Source of the DNA: Burkholderia cenocepacia | GTDB taxonomy: Bacteria; Pseudomonadota; Gammaproteobacteria; Burkholderiales; Burkholderiaceae | Assembly: GCF_900446215.1 (NCBI RefSeq) | Contig: NZ_UAQZ01000013.1 | Coordinates: 682,001-746,000 of the forward strand | Direction: 5' to 3' | Length of the DNA stretch: 64,000 nt | In this document: positions 17,135 to 26,375 of the stretch, piece by piece | Layout: the number at the start of each line of letters is the position of its first letter | Numbering within the stretch: position 1 is the first letter of the stretch | The notes under the pieces: model-generated | Database searches by the model: none | What the model saw: only the letters and a program-made list of their open reading frames with translations | Told to the model about the DNA's origin: nothing | Translations under genes and position numbers: made by a program

Positions 17135-18010
17135 TTACATCACGCCGAACTTGTGGAACCACTCGATCGCGCGTTTCCAGCCATCCTCGGCATCGGCCTT
17201 CACGTAGCTCGGCCGGTAGTCGGCGAAGAACGCATGGCCGGCATCCGGATACACGACGATCTCCGATTCGCGCGCGAGCTTCGAATCGCTCGCCTGGATC
17301 GCCTTGCGCATGTTCGCGAGCGACGCCTGCGTGATGTTCTGATCCTTCTCGCCGTACAGGCCGAGCACCGGCACTTTCAGCAACGACGCGTGATCGACCG
17401 GGTTGAACGGCGTCATCTCGTCGGTCTTGCCTTCGACGAACCCGTACCACGCCACCGCGGCCCGCACGTGCGGATTGTGTTCCGCATACAGCCACGCCTG
17501 GCGACCGCCCCAGCAGAACCCGGTCACGCCGAGGCGCGTCAGGTCGCCGCCGTTCTTGCCGGCCCACGCGACCGTCGCATCGAGATCCTCCGTCACCTGC
17601 CGGTCCGGCACCTTGCTGACGATGTTGTCGACCAGCGCCTGGATCGTCGGATATTTCGCCGCGTTGCCCTGTCGCGCAAACAGGTCCGGCGCGATCGCCA
17701 GATAGCCGAGCTTCGCGAAGCGCCGGCAGACGTCGGCGATATGCGCGTGCACGCCGAAGATCTCGTGAATCACGATGACGACCGGCAGGTTCGTCTTGTC
17801 GACCGGCTGCGCGCGATAAGCCGGCACGCTCGCATCGCCCGAGCGGATTTCGATGGTGTCGACGTCCAGGCCGGCGCTGTCGGTCGTGACCGTCTGCGCC
17901 GACACGGGCAGCACGGCCGCCGCGAAGGTGCCGCCGAGCGCAGCCTGCATGAACTTGCGGCGCGAGAACGGGACATGGGGGACCAGGCTGTCGACTTCGG
18001 GTTTCAACAT
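17135..18010 (-). CDS. Dienelactone hydrolase family protein with Tat signal
   Basis: 291 residues, alpha/beta-hydrolase fold. The N-terminus carries a twin-arginine signal (SRRKFMQAALGG, then an Ala-rich hydrophobic stretch ending PVSAQ), so the mature enzyme is probably exported folded to the periplasm. The dienelactone hydrolase triad is visible: nucleophilic Cys in TGFCWGG, Asp in GLYGEKDQ and His in DAGHAF, plus the glutamate of VIHEIFG. The start at 18010 has GAGGAG upstream; a longer open frame is unconserved. The substrate is unknown. Confidence 0.9.
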   Translation of the reverse strand: MLKPEVDSLVPHVPFSRRKFMQAALGGTFAAAVLPVSAQTVTTDSAGLDVDTIEIRSGDASVPAYRAQPVDKTNLPVVIVIHEIFGVHAHIADVCRRFAKLGYLAIAPDLFARQGNAAKYPTIQALVDNIVSKVPDRQVTEDLDATVAWAGKNGGDLTRLGVTGFCWGGRQAWLYAEHNPHVRAAVAWYGFVEGKTDEMTPFNPVDHASLLKVPVLGLYGEKDQNITQASLANMRKAIQASDSKLARESEIVVYPDAGHAFFADYRPSYVKADAEDGWKRAIEWFHKFGVM

Positions 18011-18250
18011 GAATGCACTCCTCGATTGGGCGCCGCCGTCACGATCGCGGAGACGGCATGACGGGGCATCGCACCGGCGCGCGGCGCGGATGTTGCGGCG
18101 GTTGGCACCCCGCCGCAAACGAAAACCCGGACAAGATGCCCAATAATCCGTTGTCGCGTCAACTGTCAGATGTGTAAGACTCGATTACGACGCGGTGCGG
18201 CGGCGCGTAGCGACGATCGTCGCGCGACCGAATCCTTGCGAATCGAAAAG

Positions 18251-18295
18251 AAAAACGGGCGGGGAATACGCAGGACATTGCGCATTCCCCGCCCG
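18251..18295 (-). terminator. Terminator after NDH-2
   Basis: A 15-bp inverted repeat CGGGCGGGGAATACG / CGCATTCCCCGCCCG (one wobble) just past the NDH-2 stop, followed on the minus strand by TTTTTCTTTT. Confidence 0.88.
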
Positions 18296-18313
18296 CTCCG
18301 CACACGAGCGCGA

Positions 18314-19648
18314 TCAGTGCAGCTTGACGCGCGGCAGCGTCGTGCGTCGCAGCCAGTGCGCAATCGTGTCGAGCATCATCCGCGGATAACCGTGCAGCGC
18401 GGCAATGTGCATCCGGTACAGCGACATGTACATGAAGCGTGCGAACAGCCCTTCGATCAGCATGTTGCCGCCGATCAACCCGCCCATCAGATTGCCGACC
18501 GCGCTGAAATGGCCGAGCGACACGAGCGAGCCCAGGTCGCGATACGTGAATTCGGGCAGCGGACGCCCTTCCAGCCGACAGCCGATCGCCTTCAGCAGGA
18601 AGCTCGCCTGCTGGTGCGCGGCCTGCGCACGCGGCGGCACGTTGCGCTCGTTACCAGGCCATGCGCATGCCGCGCAATCGCCGAGCGCGAATATGTTGTC
18701 GTCGGTGAAGGTTTGCAGCGTGCGGCGCACGTCGAGCTGGCCCAGCTTGTTGACCTGGAGCCCATCGAGATTCGCGAGCACCGACGGCGCCTTGATGCCG
18801 GCCGCCCAGACCGTCAGGTCGGCACGCACGACCTTGCCGCTCGCCGTGTGGACGGCCCCGGGCGCCACCTCCGTCACGCGCTCGGCGAGCATCAGCCGCA
18901 CGCCGATCTTTCCGAGCAATTCAGCCGTCGCCGACGAGACGCGTTCCGGCAGCGCCGGGAGGATCCGCGGCCCCGATTCGATCAGCACGATGCCGACGTC
19001 GTGCCGTGGATCGAGTTTGTGCAACCCGTAGGCCGACAACACCTGCGCGGTATTGCGCAGCTCCGCGGACAGCTCGACGCCCGTCGCGCCGCCGCCGACG
19101 ATCACGACCTGGATACGCGGCTCGGCCGACTCGCCCGGCGCGGTCGGCGCCGGCGCCTGGTGCTCCGCGCGCATGCATGCCGCGATCAGCCGCTTGCGGA
19201 AGCGTTCGGCCTCCCCGACCGTGTCGAGCGCGATCGCGTTTTCCGGTGCGCCCTGCACGCCGAAGAAGTGGGTCGTGCTGCCGATCGCGATCACGAGCGT
19301 GTCGTATTCCAGCTCGCGTGCCGGCAACAGTTCCGCGCCGTCGCTGTCGTTGATCGGCGACAGCGTAACGCGCTTCGCCGCGCGGTCGAGCCCGGTCAGC
19401 TCGCCCTGCTGGAACTCGAAGCCGTGCCAGCGCGCCTGCGCCGCATATTCGAGCTCCTGCGTGAACGGGTCCATGCTGCCGGCCGCGACTTCGTGCAGCA
19501 GCGGTTTCCAGATGTGCGTCGGATTGCGGTCGACGAGCGTGACGAGCGCACGCGCGGGACGATTGCCGCGCGCGCCGTAACGGTCGCCGAGCCGCGTCGC
19601 CAGTTCCAGGCCGCCGGCACCTCCGCCTACGATGATGATCCGATGCAT
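18314..19648 (-). CDS. Type II NADH dehydrogenase-like FAD oxidoreductase
   Basis: 444 residues, with an FAD-binding motif at the start (RIIIVGGGAGGLELATRLG) and the NAD(P)H-binding motif in the middle (VVIVGGGATGVELSAEL). The C-terminal DNIFALGDCA completes FAD binding, and an amphipathic C-terminal region (LFARFMYMSLYRMHI) is of the kind that docks NDH-2 on the membrane. It should pass electrons from NADH to quinone without proton pumping. Single gene with its own terminator. Confidence 0.92.
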   Translation of the reverse strand: MHRIIIVGGGAGGLELATRLGDRYGARGNRPARALVTLVDRNPTHIWKPLLHEVAAGSMDPFTQELEYAAQARWHGFEFQQGELTGLDRAAKRVTLSPINDSDGAELLPARELEYDTLVIAIGSTTHFFGVQGAPENAIALDTVGEAERFRKRLIAACMRAEHQAPAPTAPGESAEPRIQVVIVGGGATGVELSAELRNTAQVLSAYGLHKLDPRHDVGIVLIESGPRILPALPERVSSATAELLGKIGVRLMLAERVTEVAPGAVHTASGKVVRADLTVWAAGIKAPSVLANLDGLQVNKLGQLDVRRTLQTFTDDNIFALGDCAACAWPGNERNVPPRAQAAHQQASFLLKAIGCRLEGRPLPEFTYRDLGSLVSLGHFSAVGNLMGGLIGGNMLIEGLFARFMYMSLYRMHIAALHGYPRMMLDTIAHWLRRTTLPRVKLH

Positions 19649-19926
19649 CCGATTCCCCCTTTGCGATTCGAAACTGCTGCCGCCGGATGAAGCAAACGCC
19701 GTGCACTCGCGCCGCCCGGTGGATTAACCGGTTCGGACATCATCGATGTGCAGTTCGAAGCACTTCGATGCATCCGATCCGGAACGCGGGGCGCGCCGCC
19801 CCGCGTCAATGACATGATTGACATGCATTGTCCGGGAGCTTGCGCGTTGACCACAAGCAAACCATCTCGATATTCAGCATCCCTGCAACAATATGCCGCG
19901 GGAAACGGGAATCGCTCGGGGGTGCG

Positions 19927-22680
19927 TCAGTGTGCCTCTTCCCAGTTCGCGCCGGCGCCCACTTCGGCGACCAGCGGCACCTTCAGCTTCGCGACGCCGC
20001 ACATCATTTCCGGCAGTTTCTCGCGCACGAGCGACAGCTCGCCTTCCGGCACCTCGAGCACCAGTTCGTCGTGCACCTGCATGATCATCCGCGATGCAAG
20101 CCGGTCACGCGTGAGCCAGTCGTCCACCGCGATCATCGACAGCTTGATCAGGTCGGCCGCCGTGCCCTGCATCGGTGCATTGATGGCCGCGCGCTCGGCC
20201 GCCTGACGGCGCGGGCCATTGCCGCCGTTGATCTCGGGCAGCCACAGGCGGCGACCGAAAACGGTTTCGACGTAGCCCTTCTCCTTCGCGGTTGCGCGCG
20301 TGTCTTCCATGTACTGCGCGACGCCCGGATAGCGGGCGAAATAGCGGTCGATATAGAGCTTCGCCGCGTCGCGCGTGATGCCGAGGTTCGATGCGAGCCC
20401 GAACGCGCTCATCCCGTAGATGAGCCCGAAGTTGATCACCTTCGCGATCCGGCGCTGGTCGGAATTGACCTCCAGCGGCGTCACGCCGAACACCTCGGCG
20501 GCCGTCGCGCGGTGAATGTCCTCGCCCTGCGAGAACGCGCGCAACAGCGACGCGTCGCCGGAGATGTGCGCCATGATCCGCAGCTCGATCTGCGAATAGT
20601 CGGCCGATACGATCCGGTGGCCCGGCGCTGCAATGAACGCCTCGCGGATGCGCCGGCCTTCGGCCGTGCGCACCGGAATGTTCTGAAGATTGGGATCGTT
20701 CGACGCCAGGCGGCCCGTGACCGCGACGGCCTGCGCATAGTTCGTATGCACGCGGCCGGTGGTGGGATTCACCATGCGCGGGAGCTTGTCGGTATAGGTC
20801 GACTTCAGCTTCGACAGCCCGCGATGCTCGAGCAGCAGCTTCGGCAGCGGGTAGTCCTCGGCCAGCTTCTGCAGCACTTCCTCGTCGGTCGACGGCGCGC
20901 CGCTCGGCGTCTTTTTCACGACCGGCAACTGCAGCTTCTCGAAGAATATCTGCCCGATCTGCTTCGGCGAGCCGAGGTTGAATTCGCCGCCCGCCAGTTC
21001 GTACGCCTGCCCCTCGAGTTCGATCAGGCGCGTCGCGATTTCGGTGCTCTGCGCGTGCAGCCGCGCATCGTCGATCAGCACGCCCGTGCGCTCCATTTTG
21101 CGCAGCACGAGCGACACCGGCATCTCGATCTCGCGGTACACGCGCTCGAGGCCCGGCTCGCGGGCGACCTGCGGATACAGCGCGTGATGGAGCTGCAGCG
21201 TGATGTCCGCATCTTCGGCTGCGTATTCGGCGGCCTGCGCGAGCGCCACTTCGTCGAAACCGATCTGCTTCGCGCCCTTGCCGGCCACGTCTTCGTACTT
21301 GATCGTCTTGACGCCCAGATGACGCAGTGCGAGGCTGTCCATGTCGTGCGTGCGGTGCGATTCGACCACGTACGATTCGAGCAGCGTGTCGTGCTCGATG
21401 CCGTTCAGTTCGATGTCGTAGTTCGCGAGCACCTGTGCGTCGTACTTCAGGTGCTGGCCGACCTTCTTGCGATCGGCCGATTCGAGCCACGGCTTCAGGC
21501 GCGTGAGCACTTCGTCGAGCGGAAGCTGCTCGGGCATGTCGGGCCCGCGGTGCGCGACCGGCAGGTAGGCCGCCTTGCCCGGCTCGACCGAGAACGACAG
21601 GCCGACGAGCCGCGCGAGCATCGGATCGAGCGCGGTCGTCTCGGTGTCGAACGCGGTCAGCGCGGCCGCGTCGATCTTCGCGAACCACGCGTCGAACTGT
21701 TCCCAGGTCTGGATCGTGTCGTATTCGCGCACGACGTCGGCCGCGATCACCGGGGCCGGCTCGCCTTCCGGCGCATCGGCGCCACCGCCTTCCGCGGGTG
21801 CGTTCTCGACTTCGCGCAGCCAGGTCTTGAAGCCGTAACGCGCGAAGATGTCGCGCAGCAGCTCGCGCGCCTCGCCGTCGGTCTTCAGCGACGCTTCGAT
21901 CGATTCGAGATGCGGCGCGAGATCGCATGACGTGTCGACGGTCACGAGCTTGCGGCCGAGCGGCAGGAAATCGAGCGCACGGCGAAGGTTGTCGCCGACC
22001 ACGCCCTTGATGTCGGCCGCGTGCGCGATGACGCCGTCGAGGCTTTCGTATTGCGACAGCCACTTCACGGCCGTCTTCGGCCCGCACTTCTCGACGCCCG
22101 GCACGTTGTCGACGGTGTCGCCGATCAGCGCGAGATAGTCGATGATGCGCTCAGGCGGCACGCCGAACTTCGCGATCACGCCATCGCGGTCGAGCGTCTC
22201 GTTGGTCATCGTGTTGACGAGCGTGACGCGCTCGGTCACGAGCTGCGCGAGATCCTTGTCGCCGGTCGACACGATCACGTTCATCCCGTGCCGTTCGGCT
22301 TCGCGCGCGAGCGTGCCGATCACGTCGTCGGCCTCCACGCCTTCGACCATCAGCAGCGGCCAGCCGAGCGCGCGCACGGCGCCGTGGATCGGCTCGACCT
22401 GCAATGCGAGATCGGGCGGCATCGACGGACGGTTTGCCTTATAGTCGGCATAAAGGTCGTCGCGGAACGTCTTGCCCTTTGCATCGAACACGCAAGCGCT
22501 ATACTCTGCACTGACTTCCTTGCGCATACGGCGCAGCATGTTGATGATTCCGTAGAGCGCTCCGGTCGGCTCCCCGCCAGGGCCACGCAAATCAGGCATC
22601 GCATGGTAAGCCCGATACAGATAGCTCGAACCGTCAACCAATAGCAGGGTCTTACCTTCCAGATTTCGTTCTTCAGGCAT
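19927..22680 (-). CDS. polA: DNA polymerase I
   Basis: 917 residues with all three Pol I domains: 5'-nuclease (LLVDGSSYLYRAYHA, STGDKDLAQLV), 3'-5' exonuclease with its DxE intact (FDTETTALDP), and polymerase motifs A (VSADYSQIELRIMAHISGD), B (RRIAKVINFGLIYG) and C (MQVHDELVLEV). It repairs gaps and removes RNA primers. The ATG at 22680 reads MPEERNLEGK; the in-frame extension starts at a TTG. Its start codon lies one base from that of the divergent LOG gene, so its promoter must sit inside that coding sequence. No clear ribosome-binding site is seen. Confidence 0.97.
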   Translation of the reverse strand: MPEERNLEGKTLLLVDGSSYLYRAYHAMPDLRGPGGEPTGALYGIINMLRRMRKEVSAEYSACVFDAKGKTFRDDLYADYKANRPSMPPDLALQVEPIHGAVRALGWPLLMVEGVEADDVIGTLAREAERHGMNVIVSTGDKDLAQLVTERVTLVNTMTNETLDRDGVIAKFGVPPERIIDYLALIGDTVDNVPGVEKCGPKTAVKWLSQYESLDGVIAHAADIKGVVGDNLRRALDFLPLGRKLVTVDTSCDLAPHLESIEASLKTDGEARELLRDIFARYGFKTWLREVENAPAEGGGADAPEGEPAPVIAADVVREYDTIQTWEQFDAWFAKIDAAALTAFDTETTALDPMLARLVGLSFSVEPGKAAYLPVAHRGPDMPEQLPLDEVLTRLKPWLESADRKKVGQHLKYDAQVLANYDIELNGIEHDTLLESYVVESHRTHDMDSLALRHLGVKTIKYEDVAGKGAKQIGFDEVALAQAAEYAAEDADITLQLHHALYPQVAREPGLERVYREIEMPVSLVLRKMERTGVLIDDARLHAQSTEIATRLIELEGQAYELAGGEFNLGSPKQIGQIFFEKLQLPVVKKTPSGAPSTDEEVLQKLAEDYPLPKLLLEHRGLSKLKSTYTDKLPRMVNPTTGRVHTNYAQAVAVTGRLASNDPNLQNIPVRTAEGRRIREAFIAAPGHRIVSADYSQIELRIMAHISGDASLLRAFSQGEDIHRATAAEVFGVTPLEVNSDQRRIAKVINFGLIYGMSAFGLASNLGITRDAAKLYIDRYFARYPGVAQYMEDTRATAKEKGYVETVFGRRLWLPEINGGNGPRRQAAERAAINAPMQGTAADLIKLSMIAVDDWLTRDRLASRMIMQVHDELVLEVPEGELSLVREKLPEMMCGVAKLKVPLVAEVGAGANWEEAH
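22478..22505 (+). promoter_or_regulatory. Candidate promoter of the LOG gene inside polA
   Basis: TTTGCA, 16 bases, then TATACT, reading rightwards within the 5' part of polA, about 177 bases before the LOG start. It is proposed because no intergenic space exists for a promoter. Confidence 0.35.
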
Positions 22681-22681
22681 T

Positions 22682-23440
22682 ATGAACAAGAGAAAAGTGA
22701 TTCCGAGTCTGCGTTCGCTCGCAGATCAAGAACGCGCGACGGCCAAGAAGGCGCGCGCATCGTGGCAGATGTTCACGATTATGGCAGAGTTTATCGAGGC
22801 GACCGAGTACCTGTCGGAGATCCGCCCGGCTGTCAGCATCTACGGTTCTGCCCGCCTCAAACCCGATACCCCGCACTACAAGCTCGCCGCGCAGATCGCG
22901 CGCAAGCTGTCGGACGCCGGCTTCGCGGTGATCTCCGGCGGCGGCCCCGGCATCATGGAAGCCGCGAACAAGGGCGCGCACGCCGGCAAGGCGCCGTCGG
23001 TCGGCCTGAACATCGAGCTGCCGCACGAGCAGGCCGGCAACCACTATCAGGACATCTCGCTGCGCTTCCGCCACTTCTTCACGCGCAAGGTCACGTTCGT
23101 GAAGAACTCGGATGCGGTGATCGTGATGCCGGGCGGTTTCGGCACGCTCGACGAACTGTCCGAAGTGCTCACGCTGATCCAGACGAAAAAATCGCGCCTC
23201 GTGCCGATCATCCTCGTCGGCAGCGAATTCTGGCAGGGGCTGCTGCAGTGGTTCCGCGATCAACTGATTCCGATGGGCCTGATCAATCCGGAAGACATGG
23301 ATCTGATGCAGGTGATCGACGACCCCGACCAGGTGCTCGACGCGGTGCTCGCGTTCTACGAGGACAGCGGCGAGGAAGAAGGTTCGGACGAGGAGGATCA
23401 TCCGCCGCGCCCGGAAGAAGACCGGATGTTCTATCTGTAA
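22682..23440 (+). CDS. LOG-family (TIGR00730) Rossmann-fold protein
   Basis: 252 residues with both LOG signatures: SGGGPGIMEAANKGA and PGGFGTLDEL. LOG proteins are phosphoribohydrolases that release adenine-type bases from nucleoside 5'-monophosphates; plant homologues activate cytokinins. It begins MNKRKVIPSLRSL with only a weak AGG about 7 bases upstream, and a downstream Met (about residue 30) is an alternative start. It carries an acidic C-terminal tail (EDSGEEEGSDEED). It is divergent from polA, with a single base between the start codons. Confidence 0.92.
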   Translation: MNKRKVIPSLRSLADQERATAKKARASWQMFTIMAEFIEATEYLSEIRPAVSIYGSARLKPDTPHYKLAAQIARKLSDAGFAVISGGGPGIMEAANKGAHAGKAPSVGLNIELPHEQAGNHYQDISLRFRHFFTRKVTFVKNSDAVIVMPGGFGTLDELSEVLTLIQTKKSRLVPIILVGSEFWQGLLQWFRDQLIPMGLINPEDMDLMQVIDDPDQVLDAVLAFYEDSGEEEGSDEEDHPPRPEEDRMFYL

Positions 23441-23449
23441 CCGGTCGGT

Positions 23450-23486
23450 GACGACAGCCGGCCGAGCGCCGGCTGTCGTGCTTTTC
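23450..23486 (+). terminator. Terminator after the LOG gene
   Basis: CGACAGCCGGC / GCCGGCTGTCG with a 5-base loop, followed by TGCTTTTC. Confidence 0.8.
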
Positions 23487-23821
23487 ATTCAACAGACAGT
23501 GCGCTCCGGCGGCTCGCCGGGCGTGACTTTGTAACGCGCTGTTAATACCCGTTCACCGCCGCGCGCGGTCGAATGTCAAATCTCCGCAGTCGGCGCGGCA
23601 CCATGCGGCGGGATCGGCCGCACCAGCCGGCCGCCAATGTCAAACGGCGGGCCCATCGCGTGCCTGCGCGCCGCCAATTCTCCGTAATAATCACGACTCG
23701 CCTTTTCCGTCGTGCCGCAGCACACTGCATTGTGTCGGCGCGGCGTTCCCCCGGTGGAACGGTCCCCCTCGCTTCCATCGCGTCGCGCCGGCCTATTCAT
23801 CACGACACCACGGAAAAGAAC
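23487..23821. other. Intergenic region upstream of the PXPV protein gene
   Basis: About 335 bases with no supported gene; the frame that is open here is rich in Arg and continues into the real gene. It should hold the promoter for the PXPV gene. An AT-richer patch at 23681-23703 (around CCGTAATAATCACGACTCG) is the likeliest promoter area. Confidence 0.5.
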
Positions 23822-24112
23822 ATGCAACGCTCGCTGATCGCCCTCGCCTTTGCCGGCCTCGGCCTTTCGCTGTCCGGCCTCGCTCACGCCGTCAACGTCG
23901 ACGTCAACATCGGCACGCCCGCGCCGGTCGTCGTCGCCCCCGCGCCCGTCGTGGTCGCCCCGGCGCCGGCGATCATCGTCGGCTGGCATGGCGACCGCTA
24001 CTGGGACGGCCGCCGCTACTGGGAGCGCCGCGAGTGGGAGGATCACCAGCGCTATCGCGGTCGTGGCGGCTATCACTGCCCGCCGGGACACGCGAAAAAG
24101 GGCGAGTGCTGA
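23822..24112 (+). CDS. Small exported PXPV-repeat protein
   Basis: 96 residues. A signal peptide ends at LAHA. The mature part starts with a proline/valine repeat (two copies of APAPVVVAP-like units), then a Tyr/Trp/Arg-rich segment (YWDGRRYWERREWEDH) and a C-terminal CPPGHAKKGEC with two cysteines. Proteins of this type are common in Burkholderia and relatives and are of unknown function; the composition suggests a periplasmic or surface-exposed role. Start at 23822 with GGAAAAG upstream. Flanked by terminators, so monocistronic. Confidence 0.85.
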   Translation: MQRSLIALAFAGLGLSLSGLAHAVNVDVNIGTPAPVVVAPAPVVVAPAPAIIVGWHGDRYWDGRRYWERREWEDHQRYRGRGGYHCPPGHAKKGEC

Positions 24113-24154
24113 GCGCCCGAGCGAAGGCCCGTCAGGCCCGCACGCGGAAGCAGA

Positions 24155-24200
24155 AAAACGAAGGCCGCACGCGAACGAAGGTTCGCGTGCGGCCTTTGTC
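24155..24200. terminator. Bidirectional terminator between the PXPV gene and amn
   Basis: A perfect 16-bp inverted repeat AAGGCCGCACGCGAAC / GTTCGCGTGCGGCCTT with a 4-base loop, between two convergent genes. Confidence 0.9.
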
Positions 24201-24226
24201 GTTGCGCATGCCGCTGCGCGGTGGCG

Positions 24227-25753
24227 TTACTGAAACGCCACTTCCGCAAAGCTCCGCAGCTTGCGGCTATGCAGCTTGTCGAGCCCGTTCGTGCGCAGGA
24301 TCTCCATCGCTTTCACGCCGATCTGCAGATGCTGATCGACCTGCCCGCGATAGAACGTGTCGGCCATGCCCGGCAGTTTCAGCTCGCCGTGCAGCGGCTT
24401 GTCCGATACGCACAGCAACGTGCCGTACGGCACCCGGAAGCGGAAGCCGTTGGCTGCGATCGTCGCGCTTTCCATGTCGAGCGCGATCGCGCGGCTCTGC
24501 GACAGCCGCTGCACGGGCTCGCGATGGTCGCGCAGTTCCCAGTTGCGGTTGTCGACGCTCGCGACCGTGCCCGTGCGCATCACCCGCTTCAGTTCCGCGC
24601 CCTCCAGCCGCGTGACCTCGGCCACGCCGCGCTCGAGCGCGAGCTGCACTTCGGCCAGCGCCGGAATCGGCACCCACAGCGGCAGGTCGGCGTCGAGCAC
24701 GTGATCTTCCCGCACGTAACCGTGCGCGAGCACGTAGTCGCCGAGGCGCTGCGTGTTGCGCAGCCCCGCGCAGTGACCGAGCATCACCCAAGCGTGCGGA
24801 CGCAGCACCGCGATGTGATCGGTGATCGTCTTCGCGTTCGACGGGCCGACGCCGATGTTGACCATCGTGATCCCGCTGCCGTCCGCACGCTTCAGGTGAT
24901 ACGCGGGCATCTGCGGCAGGCGCGGCGGCGCGGTGCCCTCGGCCGGCTCGCTGCCGAGGTTCGCGTTGTACGTGACGACGTCGCCCGGCTCGACGAACGC
25001 GCTGTACTCGCTGCGGTACGCGCGCACCTCGGGATCGTCGCTTTCGGTCATCAGCGTGCGGCCGAGCTTCACGAACTCGTCGATGTAGAACTGGTAGTTC
25101 GTGTAGAGCACGTAGTTCTGGAAATGCGTGGGCGACGTCGCCGTGTAGTGACGCAGCCGGTGCAGCGAGAAGTCGACGCGGGCCGCCGTGAACAGCGCGA
25201 GCGGATGCGGCTCACCCGGCGCCGGCTCGAACGTGCCGTTGACGATGCGGTCATCGAGATACGACAGGTCGGGCGTGTCGAAGATGTCGCGCATCGCGAG
25301 CAGGCGGTCGCGATCGAGTTCGCCCTCGAGATGGATGCCTTCCGGAAACGCGAAATGGATCGGAATCGGCTGCGACGACACGCCGATCTCGATCTTGACA
25401 TGGTGGTTCTTCGACAGCAGACGCAGTTGCTCGCGGTAGTAGTTCGCGAAGAGATCGGGGCGCGTGACGGTCGTCTCGAATACGCCGGGACCCGCGACGA
25501 AGCCGTACGAGCGGCGCGAATCGACGTGCGTGTTGACGTCGGTCCGGATCCGCACGAACGGGTAGCACGCGCGCACGTGCTCGGTAATCGCTTCGTGGCG
25601 GCGATAGCGCGCGAACGCATCGCGCAGGAAGCCCGTATTCGTGTCGTAAATGGCGGACAGCCGCGCGACGGCGGCGACCGGATCGTCGAAAGCCTCGACC
25701 GACGGGCTTTCGGGCGACAGCACACGGTGCCGGCGGCTCAAATCGTTTTTCAT
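24227..25753 (-). CDS. amn: AMP nucleosidase
   Basis: 508 residues. Hydrolyses AMP to adenine and ribose 5-phosphate and so trims the adenylate pool. The N-terminal AMP nucleosidase domain is followed by a phosphorylase-fold catalytic domain (MVNIGVGPSNAKTITDHIAV, LDMESATIAANGFR). The length fits Amn. The ATG at 25753 is preferred over the one six bases upstream because GAGG then lies at 8-9 bases; a long open frame further upstream is an antisense shadow of the DUF2782 gene. It is divergent from DUF2782. Confidence 0.94.
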   Translation of the reverse strand: MKNDLSRRHRVLSPESPSVEAFDDPVAAVARLSAIYDTNTGFLRDAFARYRRHEAITEHVRACYPFVRIRTDVNTHVDSRRSYGFVAGPGVFETTVTRPDLFANYYREQLRLLSKNHHVKIEIGVSSQPIPIHFAFPEGIHLEGELDRDRLLAMRDIFDTPDLSYLDDRIVNGTFEPAPGEPHPLALFTAARVDFSLHRLRHYTATSPTHFQNYVLYTNYQFYIDEFVKLGRTLMTESDDPEVRAYRSEYSAFVEPGDVVTYNANLGSEPAEGTAPPRLPQMPAYHLKRADGSGITMVNIGVGPSNAKTITDHIAVLRPHAWVMLGHCAGLRNTQRLGDYVLAHGYVREDHVLDADLPLWVPIPALAEVQLALERGVAEVTRLEGAELKRVMRTGTVASVDNRNWELRDHREPVQRLSQSRAIALDMESATIAANGFRFRVPYGTLLCVSDKPLHGELKLPGMADTFYRGQVDQHLQIGVKAMEILRTNGLDKLHSRKLRSFAEVAFQ

Positions 25754-25852
25754 TTTCATCACCTCGTCAGATCCGACGACATTACCACGGAACCCGGTCG
25801 CCCTTATGGCCGCCCCTGCGCACGCAGGGGCCGGATGGCGCGCAGTATTTGC

Positions 25853-25858
25853 TAAAAT
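25853..25858 (+). promoter_or_regulatory. Candidate -10 box of the DUF2782 gene
   Basis: TAAAAT, 25 bases before the ATG, in the amn/DUF2782 divergent spacer. GGAGAC between box and ATG is the ribosome-binding site. Confidence 0.4.
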
Positions 25859-25882
25859 CGGTAGGTTCACTGGAGACTCATC

Positions 25883-26278
25883 ATGAAGCCGCTCATTTTC
25901 GTCGCCGCTGCCGTCGCGTTTGCCGCCGCCGGCGTCGCTCACGCCGCCGGCGGCACGCCTGACGCCGACGCGCAGGCCCGGGCCGAGGCCAACGAAGCCG
26001 CCGGCCTGCCCGATCTCCGCAAGATCAACCGGCCGGGCGCCGAAGTCACGTCGAAAGTGGACTTCGCCGACATCCGCCGCACGCCGAGCTTCCACGAAAA
26101 GAGCAAGAACGGCACCGAAGTCACCGAGTACCGCGACCGCGGCAAGCCGGTCGAGATCGACGTGAAATCGAACTTCGGCACGCGCTACCAGATGAGCTCG
26201 ACGCCCGACACGTCGCCGAAGCCGCACGATGCGGGCATCCCGATCACGCGCCTGCCGTCGCTGAACCTGCGCTACTGA
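25883..26278 (+). CDS. Small exported DUF2782-type protein
   Basis: 131 residues. A cleavable signal peptide (MKPLIFVAAAVAFAAAGVAHA) precedes a charged mature part containing KNGTEVTEYRDRGKPVEIDV, the short beta-rich core of DUF2782. The function is unknown. In other proteobacteria such as Pseudomonas a DUF2782 gene lies between polA and thrB. Here too it directly precedes thrB, supporting the assignment, with polA a few genes away. It may be cotranscribed with thrB, 97 bases downstream. Confidence 0.8.
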   Translation: MKPLIFVAAAVAFAAAGVAHAAGGTPDADAQARAEANEAAGLPDLRKINRPGAEVTSKVDFADIRRTPSFHEKSKNGTEVTEYRDRGKPVEIDVKSNFGTRYQMSSTPDTSPKPHDAGIPITRLPSLNLRY

Positions 26279-26375
26279 TTCCGTGGCGTGGCGCACCGGG
26301 CGCCGCGCCGCCCCTTCACCTGTTGTCGCGATGCACGCCGCCCGCGTGCCGACACCCTGACCTGACGCATCCCGC

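Noticed and set aside
19828..21930. A 700-residue plus-strand frame opposite polA
   Set aside because: Shadow of polA with biased composition and no domain.
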